In this document: one piece after another, positions 16,603 through 26,932 of the stretch | Layout: every line of letters starts with the position of its first letter | Position numbering within the stretch: position 1 is the first letter of the stretch | Source of the DNA: an uncultured Lachnospiraceae bacterium | Lineage (GTDB): Bacteria; Bacillota; Clostridia; Lachnospirales; Lachnospiraceae | NCBI GenBank assembly: GCA_946538525.1 | Contig: CAMNGU010000011.1 | Span: 1-36,356 of the forward strand | Length of the DNA: 36,356 bases | Direction: 5' to 3' | Program-made: the position numbers and the translations under genes | Notes under the pieces: model-generated | Databases searched by the model: none | Seen by the model: the letters and a program-made list of their open reading frames with translations, nothing else | Told to the model about the DNA's origin: nothing

Positions 16603-17955
16603 ATGTCAGAAGATATAGCAATTAGAATAAATGATGTTTCAAAACTGTATAAGCTTTACGATAAGCCTACTGACCGGTTGAAGGAGTCTTTGGGACTTAC
16701 CAAGGCCAAGAAGTATAAGGAGCATTTCGCTCTTCGCAATGTGAGTTTTGATGTGAAGAGAGGTGAATGCGTAGGAATAATTGGAACTAATGGTGCTGGA
16801 AAGTCTACTATCCTGAAAATCATAACTGGAGTTCTAAATCCTACTGCCGGAGAGGTTACTATAAATGGCCGTATCTCTGCTCTTCTAGAGTTAGGAGCCG
16901 GCTTCAATATGGAATATACAGGTATAGAAAATGTTTATCTAAATGGTTCCATGATTGGATTTAGTCGTGAGGAAATTGATGCAAAATTACAGGATATACT
17001 TGATTTTGCTGATATAGGTGATTTTGTAAATCAGCCTGTAAAGACTTACTCATCAGGTATGTTTGTAAGACTTGCCTTTGCGGTGGCAATCAATATTGAA
17101 CCAGAAATACTTATAGTTGATGAAGCACTTTCAGTAGGTGATGTTTTCTTCCAGCTGAAATGCTTTAAAAAGTTTGAGGAATTTAAGCAGCAGGGAAAAA
17201 CTATTCTCTTTGTAAGTCATGATCTTTCAAGTATAGAGAAGTATTGTGACAAGGCAATTCTTCTGGATCATGGTAGAAATGTTGGAGAAGGAACTCCAAT
17301 TGATATCATAAATAAATATAAGAAGATAATGACAGGAATGACTGTCGAAGAAGTTGAAGAGCAGGAAAAGAGGAAAGCTGAGCTTAGAGATTTAGTAGCT
17401 GAGGACTCAGAAAATTCTGAAAATAAAGAGGAATTAGAAGAGGCTAAAACCAGTACTTTTTCACTTACACCAGAGGTTCCTTGGAAAGAAAGCTTTGATC
17501 TAAATCCAAATCTTGATGAATATGGAGATATGGGTGCCAAGATTATTGATATCGGTGTGTTTGATGAAGATGAAAATCTTACAACCACAATAATAAAGGG
17601 CGGTAAATTTACATTAAGATCAAAGATAGAATTTAAAACAGATATAGAAGATCCTATTTTTACATACACCTTTAAGACACTTAAAGGCCAGGATATTACA
17701 GGTACAAATACCATGTATGAAAAAGCAGGAGTAGGAATTGCCCATGCAGGGGATATATTTGTGGCAAGTTTTACACAGGAGATGAACCTGCAGGGAGGAG
17801 AATATCTGCTCTCTATGAGTTGTACAAGTTTTGTAAATGGCGATCTTGTAGCTCATGACAGACTCTATGATGTATTAAATATCACGGTTGTGTCGGACAA
17901 GAATACTGTGGGATTCTATGATATGAATTCCAAGGTTAAAATTGATAAATTATAG
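16603..17955 (+). CDS. ABC transporter ATPase (Wzt-like) with C-terminal carbohydrate-binding-like domain
   Basis: GTNGAGKSTILKII Walker A, YSSGMFVRLAFAVAI signature, ILIVDEAL Walker B; C-terminal about 150-aa beta-rich domain; ATG 16603 with AGGTG RBS preferred over GTG 16594. Confidence 0.93.
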   Translation: MSEDIAIRINDVSKLYKLYDKPTDRLKESLGLTKAKKYKEHFALRNVSFDVKRGECVGIIGTNGAGKSTILKIITGVLNPTAGEVTINGRISALLELGAGFNMEYTGIENVYLNGSMIGFSREEIDAKLQDILDFADIGDFVNQPVKTYSSGMFVRLAFAVAINIEPEILIVDEALSVGDVFFQLKCFKKFEEFKQQGKTILFVSHDLSSIEKYCDKAILLDHGRNVGEGTPIDIINKYKKIMTGMTVEEVEEQEKRKAELRDLVAEDSENSENKEELEEAKTSTFSLTPEVPWKESFDLNPNLDEYGDMGAKIIDIGVFDEDENLTTTIIKGGKFTLRSKIEFKTDIEDPIFTYTFKTLKGQDITGTNTMYEKAGVGIAHAGDIFVASFTQEMNLQGGEYLLSMSCTSFVNGDLVAHDRLYDVLNITVVSDKNTVGFYDMNSKVKIDKL

Positions 17956-18021
17956 AAGATTTTTAATAGATAAATTTTTAATAGATTAATTTAGTAATAC
18001 ACAAACTAATAAAGGACTATT

Positions 18022-18765
18022 ATGGATATTTACGACGAGCTTTTAAATATAGTAAAAACTGAATCGGATTTAGAAGAGTTTCTTACCCATGAGAATAAAT
18101 GGGAATATCTCTATAATTTTTCAAATATCAGGAAGAATATTCTCGAATGGTATGATTTTAAATCTGATGCAAAGCTTTTGGAGTTTGGAGCAGAATGTGG
18201 TGCACTCACAGGGCTTTTCTGCGAAAGAGTGAAGGAAGTTGTTTCTGTTGAAGATGATGAGAGAAAACGACTGGTAAATAAAGCAAGAAATGAAAAATAT
18301 AGTAATTTAAAGATTGTATCTAACGAAGAATTGTCAGAGAAATCTTTTGATTATATTACTATAATTGGTAATTTTTCGATTGAAACTTTGAAAAAGGCTA
18401 AAAAGTTATTAAAGCCAAAGGGACGACTTATTATAGCAATCGAAAATAAATATGGAATGAAGTACTGGTCAGGAGAAGAGAGACCTGATACTTATTCCAG
18501 AATGCAATTAATTGGAATAATAAGGCGTGAGGGATTGCTGGAAGATGAGGTTTATTATCCTATTCCAGACTATGTATTACCTACGGAGATATATTCATCA
18601 AATAATCTGCCTAAAGTGGGAAGTATTTCTGCAAACTCTCCAGCATATGAAAAAGAAAAGATTACTGCATTTGACGAACCTTCAGCCTTTGATATGGTGA
18701 TAAAAGACAGAAGATTTGAAGAGTTTGCGAATTCATTTTTAATCTTTGCTAAGAGTAATAGCTAA
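18022..18765 (+). CDS. Class I SAM-dependent methyltransferase of the glycan-cluster MTase/kinase type
   Basis: KLLEFGAECGALTGLFCERVKEVVSVEDD motif I, RLIIAIENKYGMKYWSG. Confidence 0.8.
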   Translation: MDIYDELLNIVKTESDLEEFLTHENKWEYLYNFSNIRKNILEWYDFKSDAKLLEFGAECGALTGLFCERVKEVVSVEDDERKRLVNKARNEKYSNLKIVSNEELSEKSFDYITIIGNFSIETLKKAKKLLKPKGRLIIAIENKYGMKYWSGEERPDTYSRMQLIGIIRREGLLEDEVYYPIPDYVLPTEIYSSNNLPKVGSISANSPAYEKEKITAFDEPSAFDMVIKDRRFEEFANSFLIFAKSNS

Positions 18766-18815
18766 AATAATTAATTGTTTAGATATATATTATTGAAAAT
18801 AATTGGAGCATATAA

Positions 18816-21800
18816 ATGTCAGAGCTGTTGTATATAAAATATAATTCTCATAGAAAGCCAGAATATCAGGTATCTACACGAATAGTGTCAAAAAATGGCG
18901 TTAAGCGTGTAGTTAAGTGTCCATCGACACAAAAGGCTGAGATGCAAATCGATACAATAAAAAAGAATTATAAATTACTTAAGGATTATTATAACTCAAT
19001 AAAGGTAATACCATTTAGAAAGGCTGGAAATGGTGTTTCTTTTGATTTTGTTGAAGGTACATCAATAATCGAGGGAATTAATTTTGAGAAAGATAGCCTT
19101 GATAGTATTTATAAGAGGCTTCTTCATACAATGGATGAAGTACTGGATATTAAAGAGGAATATATCTGTGATTTCGAAGAAACAAAAGAGTTTAGTGAGA
19201 TTTTTCCGGATATGCATCCTACAGGAAAGGCATATAAAATCTGTAATCTGGATAGTATTTTCAGTAATTTCATAAGGACGAAAGATGGAATAATATGTAT
19301 AGACTATGAATGGGTTTTAAATTTCCCTGTTCCTATCAATTTTATTCGCTTTAGAATGATGCAAAATATCTACAATGAGCATATTGGATATCTTTTAGAC
19401 AAAGTGGATATTAAAGACTTTATAGGATGTCTGGAATTATCTGATGATGAGATGGATTTATATTTTGATATGGAGAGAGCTTTCCAGGAATTTGTTCATG
19501 GAGAGAATTTGAAATACAGCTATTTGGAAAATTATAAGAAAAGCTGGGGCAGATTAGATAATTTCATCGAGGAATTTAAGGAAAAAGAAAATCATGTTAA
19601 GAATCTGGAAGGAATTATTCAGAATAAGGATGAATTAATAAATAATAAAGATGAAGTAATCAAGGCGCGTGAAGAAATAATTCAAAATAAGGATGCAGTT
19701 ATTGAGTCAAAAGAAAACCAGATTAAAGAAAGAGAAATTAGTATTCAGAATTTGAATGATCAGGTTTCTGCAAAAGATAATCATATTGAGAATCTTAATT
19801 CTATAATAGAAAAAAAGCAGGAAGAGCTAGAGAATTTACTAGAAGCAAAGGCTCAATTACAAGAAGCAAAGGATCAGCAGGCAAGGGATTATGACAGTTT
19901 GCTTCAATATGAAATGTTAAGAAGAGATAATGATATTATATATAGAGATGGTCTTCTGCAGATAAAAGATGCTCAGATAGCTCATTTGACAAAAATGACT
20001 AGAAATCCGTTATATTGGGGCTATTGTCTGGGCCGAAAGGTATGTAGAAAAGCATACCGTATTATTGAGCCTAGGGGGTTAAAAGAGAAAAAAGCAGAAA
20101 TAGAGAAGAATGGAAAATATAAGTATAAATATAAAGATTTAATGGATCTGGATAATACAGATTATGCTGACTGGATTGAAAGAGTTGAGAAGAATTATCC
20201 AAAGGAAAAACGCTTAAAATACCAGCCAAAGATATCCGTGTTGGTTCCTGTTTACAATGTGTTGGATAAACATTTGATTCCTTGTATTGAGTCAGTCATC
20301 AACCAGACATATGATAACTGGGAACTATGTCTCGCAGATGACAAATCAACATGGGATAATGTTAGGGAGACTTTGGAAAAATATGAAGATCACCCTAAGA
20401 TTAAGATTGTTTATAGAAAAGAAAATGGACATATATCGGAGGCAACAAATTCTGCTCTATCAGTGGCATCAGGCGACTTTGTTGGACTTTTGGATTGTGA
20501 TGATATTCTTTCTCCAAATGCTTTATATGAAGTTGCTCTAAAGTTAAATGAGAATAGAGAGCTGGATTTTATTTATAGTGATGAGGATAAGGTGGATGAG
20601 GAAGGGAATAATCGCCATATGCCTCATTTTAAACCGGATTGGTCTCCAGATACTTTGATGTCCAATATGTATACATGTCATTTTACAGTGTATAGAAAGA
20701 GCTTAGTGGAAAAAGTTGGTGGTCTTAGAACAGAATGTAACGGTTCACAGGATTATGACTTGGCTCTTCGAATTATGGATGAGACTACTCCAGATAAAAT
20801 CTCACATATAGCTAAAATACTTTACCATTGGAGAGAGAGAGAAGAGTCTACCTCTGGAAATGCAACTGTTAAGCCATATGTTTTTGAAGCAGCTAAGAAG
20901 GCAAAACTGGATTCTCTTGAAAGAAGAGGAATTAAGGGTGAAGCTGTATATGTCGATGAAATGTATCAGTACAATGTTGTTTATACAGTTCAAAATAGTC
21001 CTAAGGTTAGTATAGTCATTCCTTCAAAGGATAATTATAAGGTACTCAGTAGATGTATAGAAACATTGCATAAATATACAGAGTATAAAAATTTTGAAGT
21101 CATTCTCGTTGATAATGGAAGTAATGATGAAAATAGAAAGAAATATGATAATCTATGTAAAAAACATAACATGAAATATTTCTATGAGAAAATGGACTTC
21201 AATTTCTCTAAAATGTGCAATATTGGTGTAAAAAATGCTACTGGAGAATATGTTCTTCTGCTTAATGATGATATTGAAATACTTGAAGAATCAGGAAATT
21301 GGCTTGGTGTAATGCTGGGACAGGCGCAGATATCATATACTGGAGCGGTAGGAGCAAAGCTTTTATATCCTGAAGAAAGAAAGATTCAGCACGTTGGTGT
21401 CATCAATATTGAGAATGGACCAGTTCATGCTTTTACAGGAATGTCAGATGATATTGTTTACTATTTCGGAAGAAATAGGCTGCATTATAATGTCCTAGCA
21501 GTTACTGCTGCTTGTCTTATGATCAGTAAAGAAAAATACTGGAAAGTTGGCGGATTTGATGAAAGCTTTGCAGTTGCCTATAACGATGTAGATTTTTGCT
21601 TCAAGCTTTCAGAGGCAGGATACTTTAATGTAGTAAGAAATGATATAACACTTATTCATCATGAATCTGTCAGCCGAGGGAATGATTTAGTTGATATAAA
21701 CAAGACTAGAAGATTGATGGATGAAGAGAATAGATTATATGGTATTCATAGTTCATATGCACATTATGATCCATTTTATAATTCTAATTTGACTCAGTTA

Positions 21801-22208
21801 AGACATGATTTTGAAAATAATGTTTGTGATTATAAGTTAAAAATATCGAAAGTAAAGAAATATAACAAACAATTATCATTATCTGAAGATGAAAATTTGG
21901 TATTCTCAATAGATGCTATAAATGTTGAGAGATATGTTTATATTGAAGGTTGGGCTTTTTATAAAGGTCGAGAGAATAATAACGACAATAAGGTTAGCGT
22001 TATATTGACTGGAGATTATTCGTATTGTATTGATACATATAAAGTCTATAGAAAAGATGTGGCTGAATATAATGATAAGGAAAAAGATATTGAGTTTGTA
22101 GGCTTTAGATGTAGATTTGATAGAAGACAGATTGAAGACGGTGAGTATGAAATCGTATTAAGAATTAACAGGGATTGTTACGATAGTGAGAAGAAACTAT
22201 TGAAATAG
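18816..22208 (+). CDS. Multidomain protein: kinase-like domain, heptad coiled coil, two GT2 domains, C-terminal beta domain
   Basis: NLDSIFSNF...IICIDYEW kinase-like motifs; heptads IIQNKDELINNKDEVIKARE...; KISVLVPVYNV...LLDCDD and KVSIVIPSKDN...LLNDD GT-A motifs. Confidence 0.85.
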   Translation: MSELLYIKYNSHRKPEYQVSTRIVSKNGVKRVVKCPSTQKAEMQIDTIKKNYKLLKDYYNSIKVIPFRKAGNGVSFDFVEGTSIIEGINFEKDSLDSIYKRLLHTMDEVLDIKEEYICDFEETKEFSEIFPDMHPTGKAYKICNLDSIFSNFIRTKDGIICIDYEWVLNFPVPINFIRFRMMQNIYNEHIGYLLDKVDIKDFIGCLELSDDEMDLYFDMERAFQEFVHGENLKYSYLENYKKSWGRLDNFIEEFKEKENHVKNLEGIIQNKDELINNKDEVIKAREEIIQNKDAVIESKENQIKEREISIQNLNDQVSAKDNHIENLNSIIEKKQEELENLLEAKAQLQEAKDQQARDYDSLLQYEMLRRDNDIIYRDGLLQIKDAQIAHLTKMTRNPLYWGYCLGRKVCRKAYRIIEPRGLKEKKAEIEKNGKYKYKYKDLMDLDNTDYADWIERVEKNYPKEKRLKYQPKISVLVPVYNVLDKHLIPCIESVINQTYDNWELCLADDKSTWDNVRETLEKYEDHPKIKIVYRKENGHISEATNSALSVASGDFVGLLDCDDILSPNALYEVALKLNENRELDFIYSDEDKVDEEGNNRHMPHFKPDWSPDTLMSNMYTCHFTVYRKSLVEKVGGLRTECNGSQDYDLALRIMDETTPDKISHIAKILYHWREREESTSGNATVKPYVFEAAKKAKLDSLERRGIKGEAVYVDEMYQYNVVYTVQNSPKVSIVIPSKDNYKVLSRCIETLHKYTEYKNFEVILVDNGSNDENRKKYDNLCKKHNMKYFYEKMDFNFSKMCNIGVKNATGEYVLLLNDDIEILEESGNWLGVMLGQAQISYTGAVGAKLLYPEERKIQHVGVINIENGPVHAFTGMSDDIVYYFGRNRLHYNVLAVTAACLMISKEKYWKVGGFDESFAVAYNDVDFCFKLSEAGYFNVVRNDITLIHHESVSRGNDLVDINKTRRLMDEENRLYGIHSSYAHYDPFYNSNLTQLRHDFENNVCDYKLKISKVKKYNKQLSLSEDENLVFSIDAINVERYVYIEGWAFYKGRENNNDNKVSVILTGDYSYCIDTYKVYRKDVAEYNDKEKDIEFVGFRCRFDRRQIEDGEYEIVLRINRDCYDSEKKLLK

Positions 22209-22247
22209 GAATTTTAAAAAAAAGATAAAAATGGTTGGTGGTAATTT

Positions 22248-24398
22248 ATGAGTAGAAATAAAATAATAACTATAAAAGTTTTATGTTCTATTATTGTGGG
22301 ATTATTGTTTGGGTATTTATTGAATCCATTTTTTACAAAAGAAGGAATAGCATCTATATCCAATATTATGTTTGAAGATGGAAGTAGTCTAGATACTCTA
22401 AAGGAGCTTATAAGAGAATGCTTAAATATTAAGTTATTTAATATAGTTGTTATTGAACGAATTGAAATTCTTACAATAGCATTTTCCTATATTTCTGCTC
22501 ATTTTATTTTTGGTCCAAGAAAGACTTTTAGATTCTTTTTTAAGTATAGATGGATTGTTGGTGGGATTCTTTTACTGTTTTTAGTTATATCAAGATATAA
22601 CGGTGATTCTATGGAGGCCTTTGAATTTATTCAACATGATAAAGGTACAGTATATGAAAATCCAATAATAGGATTTGAAACACCTGAAAGATCTGATGAA
22701 ACTATTGTAAGTACACCGAGAAGGTTTTGGTATTATAATAATGGTTTGCCGGGAACTGATTTCAATATCGCTTCTGTATTACGTAATCCAATAATTATAT
22801 TATGTGAGTTACTCCTTTATACAGTGGGAGTAGACTATGCCATTTCATTAGAATGGTATTTTTATGTTATATTAGCTGTATTGCTTTCAATAGAATTCTT
22901 TATGATTATTACTGAACGGCATAAGCTTTTTTCTCTTGCGGCAACAATGATGATCTATTGTTCAACTTTCTATTTGTGGTGGATATTTCCTACGCAGTTG
23001 ATTAATTCAATGGGTGTAATTGTTTCGTTTTATTACTGTTTAAAAGCGAAAAGGGATTTGCATAGAGTCTTATTGGGTATATCTACAGCTATATTTTCTA
23101 TCAAATATGTGTTCAGTCTATATCCTGCTTGGCAGGTTCCAACAGCTTACCTGATATTAGCATTAATGATTTGGGTTGTAGTTGATAGGTTTGCTGATAT
23201 TAAAGGATATAAAAAGAGAGAGTGGCTTGAAATAGGTGCATGTATAGCTTTTATGCTAGTTGGTATGCTGATTTGTTATTTTGATCAGTTAGCTTATATT
23301 TCAAGTGTTTCGGCAACAGTATATCCTGGAGAAAGGGTGGAATATGGTTCATATACTCTGGCAAAACTATTCAATTATATCCCTGCAGCATTGTTTTGGT
23401 TAAAGAGACCAGGTCATATGAGTGAAAATGGTATTATCATATCATTTTTCCCTTTACCAATATTATTGTCAGTTTATTATCTAATAAAGAGTAAGAAAAA
23501 AGACATTATGCTGTTTTTGGTTTCGTTAGCTACATTATTATTGATGCTATATTGTAGCAATGAAGGGTTATCACAATCAATCGCAAAGCTTACTCTTTTG
23601 TCGCATTCAACAGCACACAGAGCTGCTGATATAGTTGCATATGCACAAGTAATTCTATTGGCTCGTGTAGTAGGTATATATAGGGTTAAAAATGAAGATG
23701 AAGAATGGAACAATGTATGGTTTAAACGGATTACATTGTTAGTATGTGGAGTTGTTTTTGCATTGTATTCAATACATATAGCAAGAATAAACTTCGGAGA
23801 GTATATGCCACAGACATATATATATATTTGGATATGTATACTTACAGTTGTTGCATATTGCTTATTCTCAAATATGTCATATAAAAAGTATATTTGTCTT
23901 TCATTGGTTTTGATAAGTGTTTCATTGTTTACCGGTTTTATTATTCGGCCAATTAGAAAAGGAACAGATGTTTTATATAACAAACCAGTTTCAGAAAAAC
24001 TTTTAGAAATCAAGGAAAATGAAGAAGATACTGTTTGGATAGCGTATGGATCATTAACATCACAGGCATATTTAAAGGCTTTGGGGTTTGATGTAATAAA
24101 TTTTGTAAATATTACACCAAATATGGAATTGTGGCAAAAACTAGATCCAGAGGGTGTGTATAATGAAGTGTACAATAGATATACTCACGTAATTGTAGAT
24201 TTTACTGATGAAGATACAAGTTTTGAATTAATGCAGACAGATGCGATGTATTTGCATTTGAGCTATAAGGATATTGAAAAAACGGAATCTGATTACATTT
24301 TTTCACAAGGCGAACTATATGTTGATAGTGAGTATATTGATTTAGAAAATGTATATGATTACGATGGTGTATATATATATAAAATTATTTACAAATAA
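22248..24398 (+). CDS. Polytopic membrane protein, GT-C-like
   Basis: Numerous hydrophobic helices and a soluble C-terminal domain; followed by GT2 and DUF2304-type genes. Confidence 0.6.
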   Translation: MSRNKIITIKVLCSIIVGLLFGYLLNPFFTKEGIASISNIMFEDGSSLDTLKELIRECLNIKLFNIVVIERIEILTIAFSYISAHFIFGPRKTFRFFFKYRWIVGGILLLFLVISRYNGDSMEAFEFIQHDKGTVYENPIIGFETPERSDETIVSTPRRFWYYNNGLPGTDFNIASVLRNPIIILCELLLYTVGVDYAISLEWYFYVILAVLLSIEFFMIITERHKLFSLAATMMIYCSTFYLWWIFPTQLINSMGVIVSFYYCLKAKRDLHRVLLGISTAIFSIKYVFSLYPAWQVPTAYLILALMIWVVVDRFADIKGYKKREWLEIGACIAFMLVGMLICYFDQLAYISSVSATVYPGERVEYGSYTLAKLFNYIPAALFWLKRPGHMSENGIIISFFPLPILLSVYYLIKSKKKDIMLFLVSLATLLLMLYCSNEGLSQSIAKLTLLSHSTAHRAADIVAYAQVILLARVVGIYRVKNEDEEWNNVWFKRITLLVCGVVFALYSIHIARINFGEYMPQTYIYIWICILTVVAYCLFSNMSYKKYICLSLVLISVSLFTGFIIRPIRKGTDVLYNKPVSEKLLEIKENEEDTVWIAYGSLTSQAYLKALGFDVINFVNITPNMELWQKLDPEGVYNEVYNRYTHVIVDFTDEDTSFELMQTDAMYLHLSYKDIEKTESDYIFSQGELYVDSEYIDLENVYDYDGVYIYKIIYK

Positions 24399-24414
24399 TT
24401 ATTAGGTGTAAAAA

Positions 24415-25113
24415 ATGAATAAGAATGAAGTGTTGATTTTAATTCCAGCATATAACGAGTCTGAAAGTATTGAGGTGGTTGTGAATAATCTTGTAAACAA
24501 CTATTCACAATATGATTATATCATAGTTAATGACGGATCCTCAGATGATACATTAAAAATATGCAAGAAAAATAGTTATAACGTTATAGACTTTCCTATC
24601 AACCTGGGACTTGAATGTGGTGTGGTTGCAGGAATGAAATATGCATATCGAAAGGGATATAAATATATTATTCAGTTTGATGCAGATGGCCAGCACCTGC
24701 CAGAGTACATTGCTCCTATGTATGAGAAGATAGAGGAAGGCTATGATATAGTGATCGGTTCCAGATTTGTGACAGAGAAAAAACCATTTACTGCACGAAT
24801 GCTTGGAAGTAGACTCATATCTGGAGCTATAAAGTTGACTACCGGAAAGAGAATAAAGGATCCTACTTCCGGAATGAGAATGTATAATAGAAGATGTATG
24901 GAAGCTTTTTCAAAAGAGATTAATTATGGACCAGAGCCGGATACCATATCATATCTTATGAAGAATGGCTATAAGGTTGAAGAGGTTCAGGCTGAGATGC
25001 AGGAACGAATGGCTGGAAGCAGCTATCTTACATTTGCAAAGTCCATATCCTATATGATGAAGATGCTTACTTCTATTGTAGTAATTCAAAACTTTAGAAA
25101 AAAAGCGAAGTAG
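24415..25113 (+). CDS. GT2 glycosyltransferase (dolichyl-phosphate-mannose synthase-like)
   Basis: VLILIPAYNESESI, IIVNDGSSDDT, QFDADGQHLPEYI. Confidence 0.92.
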   Translation: MNKNEVLILIPAYNESESIEVVVNNLVNNYSQYDYIIVNDGSSDDTLKICKKNSYNVIDFPINLGLECGVVAGMKYAYRKGYKYIIQFDADGQHLPEYIAPMYEKIEEGYDIVIGSRFVTEKKPFTARMLGSRLISGAIKLTTGKRIKDPTSGMRMYNRRCMEAFSKEINYGPEPDTISYLMKNGYKVEEVQAEMQERMAGSSYLTFAKSISYMMKMLTSIVVIQNFRKKAK

Positions 25114-25126
25114 AGAGGGGATATAT

Positions 25127-25477
25127 ATGTCTTTAACGCTTAGAATATTTTTGATTATAGTATCATTTATTTCAATAATATATGTAATAAGAAGAATTAG
25201 AAAAGCAAAACTTAGAATCGATTATTCACTTTTCTGGATAATAGTTTCTGTACTTATAATGTTTCTTGCCATATTCCCTGGTGTTGCAATTAAGCTAGCA
25301 ACCATGATGGGGGTTATGTCAGCTGTAAACCTGATATATCTTGTTATGATATTTATATTGTTGGTACATAACTTTACCATGACCATGAAGATATCTTCTC
25401 TGGAAAGTAAGATCAATAATCTTACGGAGGAAGTTGCAATTAGAGAGAAGATGCAGAATGATGAGAATCAGGAATAA
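25127..25477 (+). CDS. DUF2304-family small membrane protein
   Basis: 116 aa, N-terminal TM helices and C-terminal coiled segment; directly after a GT2 gene as typical of the family. Confidence 0.75.
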   Translation: MSLTLRIFLIIVSFISIIYVIRRIRKAKLRIDYSLFWIIVSVLIMFLAIFPGVAIKLATMMGVMSAVNLIYLVMIFILLVHNFTMTMKISSLESKINNLTEEVAIREKMQNDENQE

Positions 25478-25554
25478 TAGAAAACAAAATGAATTAAAAA
25501 ATTAAGAATTAAAAGATTTAGAATTAAGAGACTTAAAATCGAAAGAATATAAAT

Positions 25555-26520
25555 ATGGCAATTTCAAATAAAACAGTATCTATAATATTACTTTCCTATA
25601 GAAATCTTGAAGGGATATATGAGACTTTAGATAGCATTTTTATTCAGGATTATCCAGAAATAGAGGTGGTTCTCTCCGATGATGGAACACCAGAGTTTAA
25701 TCAGGAAGAACAGCGCTTAAGAGAATATATAGAGAAGAATAAAAAGAATAATACTAAAAATGTAATATTCAATCATCTGGAAGTAAACCAGGGGACTGTT
25801 AAAAATATAAATAGTGGTATCAAAAAATCTTCCGGAGGATATGTTAAGCTGATTTCTTCAGAGGATGTGTTAGCTGATCCTTCATCCCTAGCTAATTATG
25901 TGGCATATATGGATGAGAAGGATGCATATATTGTTTTTGGTAAGATGAGGGGAGTGACCAAGGAAGGCATTTATAAGGATGAGCTTCTTGCCTGTGAATC
26001 AGATTATGATCTGCTAAAGTCCTATAATCTGAAACAGCAGAGAGACAGACTTTTTGCCAGAAACTTCCTTCCGGCACCAGCTGCATTTTTCAGAAGAGAT
26101 GTGTTTGATAAGTGCGGAATGTTTGATGAGGATATCCGACTAATCGAGGATTATCCATATTGGATAAATCTTACCAAGCATCGTGTAAAGTTTGAATATC
26201 TGGATAAGGTTACTGTGTTATACAGGTTATCCGGAGTATCCAGCGCAGGCTCATATAGTGAAATGTTTATGGAAGATATGTTTGTAATATATGATAAGTA
26301 TATCTTCCCATATGACAAGAGATTTAAAGCTTTTCAGAAGCCATATAATGCATTAAAAAGAGATGGACTTACTTTCTATATGGAGAAAGCAAGGCTTAAA
26401 AAATATAAGGGGCTTAGAAAAACTTGGGTATATATTAGATATTCACCATACTTTGTCTATACAAAGCTTTTAGATTTAAAGGTGGATGCTAAGAATAAGA
26501 AAAGTAAGAGGAATAGTTGA
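25555..26520 (+). CDS. GT2 glycosyltransferase
   Basis: TVSIILLSYRNLEGIYETLDSIFIQDYPEIEVVLSDDGT; FLPAPAAFFRRDVFDKCGMFDE. Confidence 0.9.
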   Translation: MAISNKTVSIILLSYRNLEGIYETLDSIFIQDYPEIEVVLSDDGTPEFNQEEQRLREYIEKNKKNNTKNVIFNHLEVNQGTVKNINSGIKKSSGGYVKLISSEDVLADPSSLANYVAYMDEKDAYIVFGKMRGVTKEGIYKDELLACESDYDLLKSYNLKQQRDRLFARNFLPAPAAFFRRDVFDKCGMFDEDIRLIEDYPYWINLTKHRVKFEYLDKVTVLYRLSGVSSAGSYSEMFMEDMFVIYDKYIFPYDKRFKAFQKPYNALKRDGLTFYMEKARLKKYKGLRKTWVYIRYSPYFVYTKLLDLKVDAKNKKSKRNS

Positions 26521-26927
26521 TGGAAATAAATACTATAGATTTTGAAGAACATGGTGATGACAGAGGTACTCTTGTAGCTGTTGAACAGTTGAAGAATCTA
26601 CCTTTTGAGATAAAAAGATGTTACTACATGTATGATACCAAGCCTGGAGTAAGGAGAGGATTTCATGCCCATAAAGCCTTAAAACAGGTTTTACTTTGTG
26701 TTCATGGTAGTTGCAAGATTCTTTTGGATGACGGAACTGAAAAAGCAGAGGTTCTACTCGATAAGCCTAATCATGGGCTTGTTATCGAGTCAAATATATG
26801 GAGAGAAATGTTTGATTTTAGCGAAGATGCAGTGCTGATGGTTCTTGCATCTGAACTATATGATGAAGCTGATTATATTAGAAATTATGATGATTTTATT
26901 AAATATGTAAATGAAAAGGAGAATTAA
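26520..26927 (+). CDS. FdtA/QdtA-like sugar 3,4-ketoisomerase (WxcM-like cupin)
   Basis: [32 protein letters not shown] overlaps the upstream TGA at 26520. Confidence 0.88.
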   Translation: MEINTIDFEEHGDDRGTLVAVEQLKNLPFEIKRCYYMYDTKPGVRRGFHAHKALKQVLLCVHGSCKILLDDGTEKAEVLLDKPNHGLVIESNIWREMFDFSEDAVLMVLASELYDEADYIRNYDDFIKYVNEKEN

Positions 26928-26932
26928 GTATA

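Noticed and set aside
17268-17714. 148-aa antisense ORF within wzt
   Set aside because: Shadow of the Wzt C-terminal coding region, no supporting signal
19084-19275. 63-aa + strand ORF inside the 1130-aa gene
   Set aside because: Alternate frame of a well-supported multidomain CDS
23477-24175. 232-aa antisense ORF opposite the 716-aa membrane protein
   Set aside because: Mirrors a clear hydrophobic coding frame, lacks RBS and recognisable domain; shadow ORF
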